64,000 bases of DNA from UBA9732 sp963649615 (GTDB lineage Bacteria > Spirochaetota > Spirochaetia > Sphaerochaetales > Sphaerochaetaceae). The DNA lies in assembly GCA_963649615.1 (NCBI GenBank), contig CAVJIN010000001.1, positions 1 to 64,000 of the forward strand. The letters run 5' to 3'. The position numbers were made by a program, and so were the translations under genes. A model generated the notes under the pieces. That model was not told the origin of the DNA and did no database searches. It was given only the letters and a program-made list of their open reading frames with translations. Below, piece by piece: positions 38,723 through 46,992 of the stretch (its first letter is position 1; each line of letters starts with the position of its first letter).

Positions 38723-40375
38723 TTATAAGGAAACTTCCTTATTTCCTGTTGCTTTCATATAAATCAACAAAGAAATGATTGTAGTAACAGTTAAAATTGT
38801 TGCATACGCTGCTGCAATACCATAATTTCCTCTACTTACATAAGTGTAAACTGCAAGCGTAAGAGTAATAGTATTGAGGTTATACAAGATAATTGCAGTA
38901 GACAACTCTGTAATGATTGTAACCCAAGACAAAATTGCACCCGACATAATTCCATTGCCCATCATTGGAACTGTAATAGCAAAGAACGTTTTCATTTTGC
39001 TAGCTCCAAGACTAATGGCTGCCTCTTCAATAGACATTGGAATTTGCTGAAGAACAGCAACGGAAGATCTAATTGTATATGGAATACGCCTAATTATTAG
39101 AGCAATAATCATGATTGTTGCTGTTCCTGTTAACATTATTGGTTTTTTGTTAAAGGCCAGAACTAAGGCAATGCCAACAACAGAGCCAGGAATGATGTAA
39201 GGAATCATTGAAATAGTATCAATAACCTTGTTGGCTGCATTGTTTCTACGAACAACAAGATATGCAATAAGAATTGCAAGCACAATAACCGCAGCCAAAG
39301 CAACAATACCAATAATAAAGGTATTAGGAATTGCCTTTTTCAGGTGTGAAAATGCATATCTATAGCTATCTAAAGAATAACCTTCAACAAACAGCTTGCC
39401 ACTTGTCTTCTGAAATGAAGAATAGATGACATACACTTGGGGCATGAAAGACAAAAGAACAACAAACCAGCAATAAATATGAACAAGAACACTCTTAATC
39501 CCGTGAAGTTCTTTTCTCTCAATTGAGTGGAGAGCATTCATTGTAAACTTGTGCCGGTTATTAATGTATCTTTGAACCAAGAAAATTGCTGCTGTGATTA
39601 CAATAGCAATTACGGAAACAGCTGCACCAAAATTATGGTCTGTTCCTGTTTCTGCAAAGTAGGCATCGTAAATAAGAACAGGGAATGTTTGATATCCTTC
39701 TCCAATAAGAAGAGGTGTTCCAAAGTCTGCAAAAGCTCTCATAAAAACCAAAAGCGTTGCTGCAATGATTGTAGGCATACAAAGAGGAATTACAATGGTG
39801 AAAAAGCGCTTAACGCCTTTACTTCCCATGTTCTCTGCAGCTTCCAAAAGAGAGTTATCAATATTCTTCAGTGCACCACAAACATACATAAATACCAAAG
39901 GAAATAGTTGCAAGGAAAGAACCAAAACAATGCCCTTAAACCCATAGATGCTACCAACTTTAATTCCAAATGTGTTTTTTAGAACATTGGTAATAATTCC
40001 ACTACGGCCAAGAAGAACAATCCAAGAATATGCTCCAATAAATGGAGCAGACATACTACAAAGAATGATAAGAACTTGAAGAACCGTCTTTCCTTTTATC
40101 TCATACATTTGATAAAAGTATGCAAGAGGAATTCCAATAGCCAATGCAATTACTGTTGTAGTAACAGTGACCTTTAAACTATTAAAGATTGTCTTAACAT
40201 TGTACGACTTACTAAAAAACTTCGCAAAAGCATCTAAAGTAAAATGCCCATTAGAATACACGGCCTGTTTTAAAAGAATAAATAGAGGATATAAAAGGAA
40301 AACTGCATACAAAGCTATTACAGCAAAAGAGACAAATTTCCAAATATCCCTTTTCTTTGTACTACGTAGCTCCAT
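38723..40375 (-). CDS. Iron(III)-type ABC transporter permease (fused double permease, FbpB-like)
   Basis: 550-residue inner-membrane protein with two permease halves of about six helices each. Each half bears an EAA-type loop (LLEAAENMGSKGVKRFFTIVIPL in the first, SIEEAAISLGASKMKTFFAITVP in the second; key pattern EAA...G). That duplicated layout is characteristic of Fe(III) and some putrescine/thiamine importers (FbpB, AfuB). It overlaps the ATPase gene as TAATG. The partner binding protein (41529) is truncated, so the transporter may be orphaned or use another lipoprotein. Confidence 0.85.
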   Translation of the reverse strand: MELRSTKKRDIWKFVSFAVIALYAVFLLYPLFILLKQAVYSNGHFTLDAFAKFFSKSYNVKTIFNSLKVTVTTTVIALAIGIPLAYFYQMYEIKGKTVLQVLIILCSMSAPFIGAYSWIVLLGRSGIITNVLKNTFGIKVGSIYGFKGIVLVLSLQLFPLVFMYVCGALKNIDNSLLEAAENMGSKGVKRFFTIVIPLCMPTIIAATLLVFMRAFADFGTPLLIGEGYQTFPVLIYDAYFAETGTDHNFGAAVSVIAIVITAAIFLVQRYINNRHKFTMNALHSIERKELHGIKSVLVHIYCWFVVLLSFMPQVYVIYSSFQKTSGKLFVEGYSLDSYRYAFSHLKKAIPNTFIIGIVALAAVIVLAILIAYLVVRRNNAANKVIDTISMIPYIIPGSVVGIALVLAFNKKPIMLTGTATIMIIALIIRRIPYTIRSSVAVLQQIPMSIEEAAISLGASKMKTFFAITVPMMGNGIMSGAILSWVTIITELSTAIILYNLNTITLTLAVYTYVSRGNYGIAAAYATILTVTTIISLLIYMKATGNKEVSL

Positions 40376-41505
40376 TACTTCTCTCCCTTCTTGAAAACAT
40401 CAATATCGTTAACAACTCCCTTAACAAGGTTTTTCTTTCCTTCCACATCAAAGATGTTAACTTTCTCTGTTTTAACGCCAAGATAAATTTCTGTTCCTTT
40501 TTCAATAATGCTATCAATTAAAGATTCTTGAATAATTTCCGCCTTCTCGCCATCATCAAAATGAACAAAGTAGTGAGTATTAAGACCAAGGAAAACAGCA
40601 TCGTCAATGTGGGCCTTAATTCCTTCTGTAGCATTTTTCTCTACTATTAATTCTTCTGGTCTAATTGAAGCCTTAACTGGTCTAGAATACATTTCTTCAG
40701 GCAAAATATTTGTCATTTCAACCTTGTAGTTACCAGGAAGAACCAACATAGCCTTTCCATCAACAACTTCAAGCTGGCAATCCACAACATTGGATCTTCC
40801 AATGAAGTTTGCAACAAACAAATTGGCCGGTCTTTGATAGAGAATCTTTGGAGTTCCAACCTGCTGAATTTCACCAAAATTCATAACAGCAATACGGTCA
40901 GAAACAGCCATGGCTTCTTCTTGGTCATGGGTAACATAAACCGTAGTAATTCCAATTGAATTTTGAATTTCCTTAATAACCGTTCTCATTTCAACCCTGA
41001 GTTTTGCGTCAAGGTTTGAAAGAGGTTCATCCATCAAAAGAACGTCTGGGGTAATGGCAAGAGCTCTAGCAAGAGCAACTCTTTGCTGTTGCCCTCCAGA
41101 AAGACGCTCTGGCATACGATCACGATATTCCTCAATTTTCATAAGTTTAAGGAATTGGTTTGTCTTAGCAACAATCTCTTCCTTAGGAAGTTTTCTATTT
41201 TTAAGTCCAAACGCTACATTTTTCTCAACTGTCATGTTTGGGAAAATTGCATAGTTTTGGAAAACCATACCAATATTTCTTACAACAGGATCCATGTCAT
41301 TGATCCTTTTATCATTGAAGAAGAAATCTCCACCTTCAATTGAGTTGAATCCCGCAATCATGCGCAAAAGCGTTGTCTTACCACATCCTGATGGACCAAG
41401 GAGGGTGAAAAACTCACCCTCCTTGATGTCTAGTGATAAGTCAGCAATGATTGTATTATCTCCGTATTTCTTTACGGCATCTCTAATTTTGATATTTACA
41501 CTCAC
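40375..41505 (-). CDS. Iron(III)-type ABC transporter ATPase (FbpC-like)
   Basis: 376-residue ATPase energising the permease at 38723. Walker A GPSGCGKTTLLR, Q-loop MVFQNYAIFPNMT, signature LSGGQQQRVALARAL, Walker B VLLMDEPLSNLD and H-loop VYVTHDQEEA are all intact. A C-terminal regulatory TOBE/OB region follows (about 240-376). This is the MalK/PotA/FbpC class. AAAGGTG precedes the ATG. Substrate is inferred from the permease and binding-protein remnant (iron-type) rather than from this subunit. Confidence 0.88.
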   Translation of the reverse strand: MSVNIKIRDAVKKYGDNTIIADLSLDIKEGEFFTLLGPSGCGKTTLLRMIAGFNSIEGGDFFFNDKRINDMDPVVRNIGMVFQNYAIFPNMTVEKNVAFGLKNRKLPKEEIVAKTNQFLKLMKIEEYRDRMPERLSGGQQQRVALARALAITPDVLLMDEPLSNLDAKLRVEMRTVIKEIQNSIGITTVYVTHDQEEAMAVSDRIAVMNFGEIQQVGTPKILYQRPANLFVANFIGRSNVVDCQLEVVDGKAMLVLPGNYKVEMTNILPEEMYSRPVKASIRPEELIVEKNATEGIKAHIDDAVFLGLNTHYFVHFDDGEKAEIIQESLIDSIIEKGTEIYLGVKTEKVNIFDVEGKKNLVKGVVNDIDVFKKGEK

Positions 41506-41528
41506 CTTTCTGACCTCTTCCCTAGCAA

Positions 41529-42170
41529 TTATTTTGCTGTTTTCTGAACAATCTCGTCAAATCTTGTCTGCCAAGCAACCTTATTCTCGCCACAGTAAGC
41601 AAGATCTTCATATACAACATTGATTGTTGAGAAAGCTGGCATATTAGCTGAAGTGTTTGTGATGTTTGGATTTACAGGTCTAGCTGTTGTCTTTCCAATC
41701 TCGGCCTGTCCTTCATCAGAAATGAGCCAATCCATGAACAACTTTGCGTTATCCATATTCTTTGCACCCTTAATAATTGCAGCACCTGCTGGAAGCCATA
41801 CAGATCCTTCTTCTGGGTAAATAAGTCTTAAGTTTGTTGCGCCATCATCAAGAAGTTGAACACATGGGTCTTCATAAGAAACACCAACAGCATATTCGCC
41901 ACTTGCTGTTCCCTTGTAGATTGCTGAAGAAGAACCAAGAATTGTTCCGTTGAGCTGAGCACAGAATTTTTCTACCCATTCCCAAGCTTTTTCATCATAT
42001 GGTTCGTCACCCATGACAAGGAGCATGTTTGTGAGCTCTGCCCAAGCAGAAGAGGACTTTGCTGCGTTACCCATAGCAATGTGTCCCTTGAGTTCTGGCC
42101 AAAGAAGATCATTGCAGACTTCTATTATGACACTATCCAAGATGCAATTCAAGAAAAACCGCTGTAGCAT
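41529..42170 (-). pseudogene. Iron(III)-binding protein FbpA/FutA-like, N-terminally truncated
   Basis: The open frame encodes 213 residues, but only from about residue 20 (NDLLWPELKGHIAMG, base about 42113) does it match the periplasmic iron-binding family (KG-IAM, then SSAW, GVSYEDP, LIYPEEGSVWLPAGAAII, MDWLISDEGQAEIG). The signal peptide and roughly the first 120-130 residues are missing, and the first 19 residues read through the dnaX promoter side. Without a signal it cannot reach the periplasm. The junction lies only about 90 bases before the dnaX start, indicating a deletion between the two loci (or an assembly join). Confidence 0.75.
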
Positions 42171-42184
42171 TGAGCCTAATTATT

Positions 42185-42193
42185 TGCTATCAT
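42185..42193 (+). promoter_or_regulatory. Extended -10 of a leaderless dnaX transcript
   Basis: TG-C-TATCAT ends exactly six bases before the dnaX ATG at 42200; no ribosome site is present. The sequence lies within the 5' end of the truncated fbpA-like frame on the other strand. Confidence 0.5.
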
Positions 42194-42199
42194 AAAAGC

Positions 42200-43633
42200 A
42201 TGGCATATGAAGTAACGGCAACAAGAAGAAGACCCCAGCAATTTGAAACCCTTGCGGGTCAAGAATTTGTGGTATCAACTCTCAAGAACGCAATAGAGCA
42301 AGACAGAATAGCCCATGCTTATCTTTTCAGTGGGCCTAGAGGCGTAGGAAAAACCACCAGCGCACGATTACTTGCAAAAGCTCTTAATTGCGTCAACGGC
42401 CCCACAACCACACCCTGTGGAGTATGCGACAACTGCAGAGGTATTGCAAAAGGCAGTAGCTTAGATGTCATTGAAATAGACGGAGCTAGCAATACAGGTG
42501 TCAACGATGTTCGTGCCATTAAAGAAGAGGTCCTCTTCCCTCCAACTTCTTCACGCTACAAGATTTACATAATTGACGAAGTCCACATGCTCTCACTTAG
42601 CGCCTTCAATGCACTGCTTAAAACCATTGAAGAGCCACCCGAGTATGTCATCTTCATTTTTGCCACCACGGAAACACAAAAGGTTCCTGCAACCATTAGA
42701 AGCCGATGTCAACAGTTCAATTTTCAATTAATTCCAATAGAAGTAATTGAAAAAGAACTTAAAGCTGCTGCGGATGAGATGAACGTCAAAGCAGACCAAG
42801 ACGCTTTATTCTGGGTTGCAAAAGAAGCTACAGGCTCAATGCGTGATGCCTACACTTTGTTCGACCAAGTTGTAGCCTTCTCAAATGGAGAAATTACTCT
42901 TGCAAAAATTAGAGAAAAACTTGGTTTAGTTGGCGTTGATAGGATAAATCAAATAATGTTAGATATTCTCTCAAACCACAGCGAAGAGGCAATGGGCAAA
43001 ATTAATGATCTTTTTGCAAAAGGCGTTAGTACTGAGCAAATAATTAAAGATTTTACAGACTATTTCCGTACGCTTCTTCTTATGAAAGAAGGTATTAAAA
43101 GCGAGAATGTCCTTGGAGAACGCCCAGAATCTTTCCCGAGAGAAATAAGCGAAGCATTTAATGAAGAACAGCTTGAAGCTGCATTAGATCTTTTCTTGGA
43201 TTTATACCGCAACATTCGCTATTCTTTAAGCCCACGTTACGAACTTGAGTTGACAATTTCTAAACTTTCTCGCCTAAAATATGTAGCTTCTAATGCAATG
43301 GTCTTAGAACAGTTGGCTCGCTTAAAAAATGACTTGTTAAGTGGAACCATCACCCCGTTAAACCCTGTTCTGGCTTCGCAGAAAAGCATAGAGCCTGAAG
43401 AAACACCAAATAAACCTGTTTCTATTCAGCCCGTAGAAACAAAAGAAATGCAAGAAATATCGGGCCAAGAAGAAAAGCCAATTGAGGCCCCTCCGGTGGA
43501 AGTGAAGCCACAAGTTGAGGTTAAGCCTCAGGTTCAAGTGCTTATTCCAAATCCGGAGGACAAGCTTGCACAGGAGAGAAGACGCGTGGTGGAAGATTTG
43601 ATTATTGCATTCGATGGGAAAGAGGAAAAATGA
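42200..43633 (+). CDS. dnaX: DNA polymerase III tau/gamma subunit
   Basis: Clamp-loader ATPase, 477 residues. MAYEVTATRRRPQQF is the family's conserved start; Walker A FSGPRGVGKTTSAR, zinc-binding cysteines (CVNGPTTTPCGVCDNC), Walker B IYIIDEVHMLS and the SRC arginine-finger motif (TIRSRCQQF) follow. The C-terminal approximately 100 residues are a Pro/Glu/Val-rich linker ending in a short helix. It lacks the long tau-specific C-terminal domains of E. coli. The start at 42200 replaces an upstream extension without homology. First gene of dnaX-ybaB-recR. Confidence 0.95.
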   Translation: MAYEVTATRRRPQQFETLAGQEFVVSTLKNAIEQDRIAHAYLFSGPRGVGKTTSARLLAKALNCVNGPTTTPCGVCDNCRGIAKGSSLDVIEIDGASNTGVNDVRAIKEEVLFPPTSSRYKIYIIDEVHMLSLSAFNALLKTIEEPPEYVIFIFATTETQKVPATIRSRCQQFNFQLIPIEVIEKELKAAADEMNVKADQDALFWVAKEATGSMRDAYTLFDQVVAFSNGEITLAKIREKLGLVGVDRINQIMLDILSNHSEEAMGKINDLFAKGVSTEQIIKDFTDYFRTLLLMKEGIKSENVLGERPESFPREISEAFNEEQLEAALDLFLDLYRNIRYSLSPRYELELTISKLSRLKYVASNAMVLEQLARLKNDLLSGTITPLNPVLASQKSIEPEETPNKPVSIQPVETKEMQEISGQEEKPIEAPPVEVKPQVEVKPQVQVLIPNPEDKLAQERRRVVEDLIIAFDGKEEK

Positions 43634-43929
43634 TGAACCCTTTTGAATTATTGAAAAATATGGACAAGATTAAGAGTCAGGCAGAAGAAATGAAGGCCAA
43701 AGCTGCTCAGATAAAATGCACGGGCTATTCGTATGGGAACATGATTGAAGTTGTGGCAAATGGAAACATGGAAGTTGAAAGCGTAAAGATTGATCCCTCT
43801 TTAGTGACAGCAGAAAATGCTCAAATGTTGCAGGTGCTGATTGCCTCGGCTGTAAATACGGCATTAAAAAATGTCAGAGATAGGCTCGCACAGGAAGCTG
43901 GAGAAATGTTTTCCCAGTACAACACATGA
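43630..43929 (+). CDS. ybaB: YbaB/EbfC nucleoid-associated protein
   Basis: 99-residue DNA-binding protein of the YbaB/EbfC family, a dimer with a central beta-sheet (MIEVVANGNMEVESVKIDPS) flanked by helices. Located between dnaX and recR as in most bacteria; the start overlaps the dnaX stop (ATGA), with a GAGG site. Acts in nucleoid organisation and possibly with RecR in repair. EbfC was studied in Borrelia, another spirochaete. Confidence 0.93.
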   Translation: MMNPFELLKNMDKIKSQAEEMKAKAAQIKCTGYSYGNMIEVVANGNMEVESVKIDPSLVTAENAQMLQVLIASAVNTALKNVRDRLAQEAGEMFSQYNT

Positions 43930-44516
43930 CCGCAATTGAAAGTTTAACAAAATTATTGTCGCGTCTTCCCGGAATTGGCCCCAAAAGCGCATCAAGAATA
44001 GCCTTTTCTCTAATTAAAACCCAAAGGGATTATAATACTCTACTGGCACAGGAGATTGCGAGCATTCAGGATAAAATACATCCCTGCTCCATTTGTGGTT
44101 CCTTCACGGAGACAGATCCTTGTCCAGTGTGTTCAGACCCAAGCAGAGATAAAAGCCTTTTGTGCATTGTTGAACAACCTCAAGATGTCATTACAATACA
44201 GTCTTCTGGAGTTTATAGCGGGCTTTTTCACGTACTAGGTGGAGCTATCAATCCTCTTAACGGCGTTGGACCAGAGGATTTATCCTTTAATCAGCTCCTA
44301 AAACGCATAAAAGAAGGCTCTTTTTCTGAGATTATTATTGCTACAAACCCAACAGAAGAAGGAGACACAACAGCTCTTTATATAAGACATTTATTGAGAG
44401 ACTACCCCAATTTGAGCCTAACAAGGCTTGCATCTGGCCTTCCTATTGGCGGAGATTTAGAGTATGCAGACAGAACAACCCTTACTCGCTCCTTCCGCAG
44501 TAGGGTGAAACTTTAA
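43926..44516 (+). CDS. recR: Recombination protein RecR
   Basis: 196-residue partner of RecO/RecF in loading RecA at gaps. N-terminal helix-hairpin-helix LLSRLPGIGPKSASRIAF, the four-cysteine zinc finger (CSICGSFTETDPCPVC), the Toprim strand LLCIVEQPQDV, and the C-terminal TRLASGLPIGGDLEYAD Walker-like end are all present. The start overlaps the ybaB stop (ATGA). Confidence 0.96.
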   Translation: MTAIESLTKLLSRLPGIGPKSASRIAFSLIKTQRDYNTLLAQEIASIQDKIHPCSICGSFTETDPCPVCSDPSRDKSLLCIVEQPQDVITIQSSGVYSGLFHVLGGAINPLNGVGPEDLSFNQLLKRIKEGSFSEIIIATNPTEEGDTTALYIRHLLRDYPNLSLTRLASGLPIGGDLEYADRTTLTRSFRSRVKL

Positions 44517-44574
44517 AGCTCGTTGTTTCCTTTAGAATTTTTTAGCAAAAACTTCCAAGCCGGAGTGTTAAACT

Positions 44575-45393
44575 TTATTTAATACCTCGTTCTTTTGCAA
44601 TTTGCTCATAAGCCTCTTGAATTTCTCTAAAACGCTTTGTGGCATATTCCTTAAATTCATCGGCCATGCCTTTTGCGGCAACAGTGTCTGGGTGAAATTC
44701 AAGAATAAGCTTTCTGTAGGCTTTCTTAATTTCTGCATCACTGGCATTTTCTGTTAAACCAAGTACGGCATAAGCCTTTGAAGGAGCGTTCGTAATTCCA
44801 TATTTTCTACGAATGCTGTCCAAAACACTCTGTGGAATTTGGAAAACACTCGCAGCATACTCTATCATCTCCTCTTCTCTTTTAGAGATAACAGAGTCTG
44901 CATAAGCTACTCGGAAAAAAATATCAATCATCAATTGCAGAATTGCTGGGGAGTTTTTAAAGTTCTGATAAAATTGTGTTACAAGTCCTTCAAATGTGCT
45001 GTTTTGATTGAGCGCCTGATTGAAAATGCTGACAGCATTGTTATAACTTGGCCCCATCAAATGAAGGTCGTTAATCATGAATTCTTGAATCTTTCTCTTT
45101 GCATTTTCGCTGATTGTTCCATCTGCAGAAGCCAATTTTGCAAGCATAGAAAAACAACCAACAAAGAATACCATTTGCGACTTTCCATAGCCTGTATTAA
45201 AGAAATAGTGTCGAGAATATCCATTAGACTGGCCTCTTGGGCCATTGTTTGTGTAATTTTGGCTACTTTCGTCCTCTGAAATTTCTGAGCTTTTATCAAA
45301 CATATGCCCAAAAACGGCACCTGCTATCATACCCAAAGGGCCGCCAAGAAAAAAGCCTATAGTCCCACCTATAATTTTACCAATCCAGCTCAT
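44575..45393 (-). CDS. DjlA-like membrane J-domain co-chaperone with TerB domain
   Basis: 272 residues: an N-terminal glycine-rich membrane segment (IGKIIGGTIGFFLGGPLGMIAG; key GxxxG pattern), a central helical TerB-like domain (FFVGCFSMLAKLASADGTIS, then SVISKREEEMIEYA), and a C-terminal J domain with HPD in ILEFHPDTVAAKG. This order matches DjlA, a DnaK co-chaperone at the inner membrane. I set the start at MSWIGKIIGG because AGGTG lies six bases before it; a GTG three codons upstream is inside that site. It follows the GH63-like gene by nine bases. Confidence 0.88.
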   Translation of the reverse strand: MSWIGKIIGGTIGFFLGGPLGMIAGAVFGHMFDKSSEISEDESSQNYTNNGPRGQSNGYSRHYFFNTGYGKSQMVFFVGCFSMLAKLASADGTISENAKRKIQEFMINDLHLMGPSYNNAVSIFNQALNQNSTFEGLVTQFYQNFKNSPAILQLMIDIFFRVAYADSVISKREEEMIEYAASVFQIPQSVLDSIRRKYGITNAPSKAYAVLGLTENASDAEIKKAYRKLILEFHPDTVAAKGMADEFKEYATKRFREIQEAYEQIAKERGIK

Positions 45394-45402
45394 TGTTTTC
45401 AC

Positions 45403-46836
45403 CTATAGTTTGTCTATAAGCATAGAACATTTTCCACTTGGAATAGGAAGTGTTTTTTTCTTTTTCTCATCAAGAATCTCAATTGTAAAATAGTAAAGTT
45501 TTTCACTTTCAAGTCTAATCTCCCATCCTCTAGCATTTTTATTGCTCAGAATTGTGATGAGATTTCTCTTAAGGGATAGATTCTCAATACCCATGACTTC
45601 CAAATTTGGAACCATCCAATAAACTGTTTTTCTTGGAAGTGAAATATCAAGACCAATGATATCCTCAATCATCATTGTTACTGTGACAAGACACACTTGT
45701 GGCAAAAATTTCTTGCGAGGAAAAACATCTCCATTAGGAGCCTGACTAGGAGCTGGGGTTCCTTCTTTATTTGGAAGATATGCCTCCCAAACATCTCCCT
45801 GAACGTCCTCGCCAGGATGTAAGGTATCTAACATAAAATAAACATGCCTGATAGCACACTCTCTTGCAAATACATTCTCTCCATATTTTTCAAGGCCTTT
45901 TACCACACAATAGATATTAGAGGGAATAACAGCACCACAAAAACCTTGAACATTTTCACTATAACAAGGAGAATCTGCACTCACGCTTGGGAATGGATTA
46001 TCTGTACCAAAAAAATCTGGATTTCTGAGATAGTCAACCATTCTAGCTGCTTTTTCATCGTTTGGAATTTCTGCAAGAAGAGTCCAATATGCCCCAATCA
46101 TCTTAAGAGGTAAACGCTGTTCTTGCGCATCCAAATCATGATAGAACCCTGTTTCACTATCCCACATAAGGTTGTTTATTCTTGTTTTGAGAGCAAAATA
46201 AAGTCTCTTATACCTAAAACTCAATTCTTTATCGTTCAAAATATCTCCAATATTTGACATATAAAGAGCATTGAGAGCCATAAGAGTGTTGAAATCTACA
46301 GGGTAAACGGTATTTTCGCGAGGAACATTCCCTGTAAGACAAGCTCCTATAGGAACGGAAAAAAGTCCGTTTTCTTTTTGGAACATTTCTTTAAGCCAAT
46401 TAAAATATTTCTCTAAAACCGGCACAACGTCCTTAAGTCTCTTCTTGTTCCCAATCTTATGATAAAACAAAAACTCTACATAAGCAAAAAGAGGAATTAC
46501 AACCCCTTCTGGGTTGTCATCTGAAAGAAAAGGAGAACCGTCTTCAATGCTGTACTGTGCTCTAATAGCCCCATTTGGTTCTTGTTTGGAATAAAAGAAA
46601 TCTATCATGTCAAAAGGAGAATATGTTTGATTGCTGTAGTTTAGAAACAAAGAAGACAAGCAACAACTAAACTGATCAAAACTCTTTTGATCATTATACG
46701 AGACATAATTTCCTACAAATCCGTTTTCTTCCGTTCCTTTTTTCCAGAATTCATCAATCCAGACCCAAGATCTATCATAGAGATCAACAAAATCTTGGTC
46801 GTAAAAGTGTATTGATGGAATAGCCTCGCGATTCAA
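45403..46836 (-). CDS. Trehalase/GH63-like (alpha/alpha)6 glycoside hydrolase
   Basis: 477-residue cytoplasmic protein of the (alpha/alpha)6-barrel GH63/GH37/MGH1 group: EPNGAIRAQYSIEDGSPFL, VIPLFAYVEFLFY, MWDSETGFYHDLD (usual active-site Asp region) and GDVWEAYLPNKEGTPAPSQAPNGDVF near the end (key GDVWEAY). It begins with TTG, placed seven bases after AGGAG, which I accept because no ATG fits. A C-terminal beta domain (about 400-477) follows. Probably acts on glycosides with terminal alpha-glucose or mannose units; substrate not determined. Confidence 0.72.
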   Translation of the reverse strand: MNREAIPSIHFYDQDFVDLYDRSWVWIDEFWKKGTEENGFVGNYVSYNDQKSFDQFSCCLSSLFLNYSNQTYSPFDMIDFFYSKQEPNGAIRAQYSIEDGSPFLSDDNPEGVVIPLFAYVEFLFYHKIGNKKRLKDVVPVLEKYFNWLKEMFQKENGLFSVPIGACLTGNVPRENTVYPVDFNTLMALNALYMSNIGDILNDKELSFRYKRLYFALKTRINNLMWDSETGFYHDLDAQEQRLPLKMIGAYWTLLAEIPNDEKAARMVDYLRNPDFFGTDNPFPSVSADSPCYSENVQGFCGAVIPSNIYCVVKGLEKYGENVFARECAIRHVYFMLDTLHPGEDVQGDVWEAYLPNKEGTPAPSQAPNGDVFPRKKFLPQVCLVTVTMMIEDIIGLDISLPRKTVYWMVPNLEVMGIENLSLKRNLITILSNKNARGWEIRLESEKLYYFTIEILDEKKKKTLPIPSGKCSMLIDKL

Positions 46837-46884
46837 TTTAATTCTCCTATGAAGTTTTGAAAACTGAAGTTTTAAAACCTCTTA

Positions 46885-46922
46885 TCATAAAAAAGCCCCA
46901 ATATCATTCATCGAAAATTGGG
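46885..46922 (-). terminator. Terminator after ygiQ-like gene
   Basis: On the minus strand CCCAAT...ATTGGG forms a stem with a 14-base loop, followed by GCTTTTTTATG. It lies about 70 bases beyond the stop at 46993 and before the GH63-like gene. Confidence 0.5.
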
Positions 46923-46992
46923 TTATCTTATATGCTATCACGTTTTTTTTCTGCCGTCAAATATTTTGCAAAAATCTCTTTGATAATAAACC

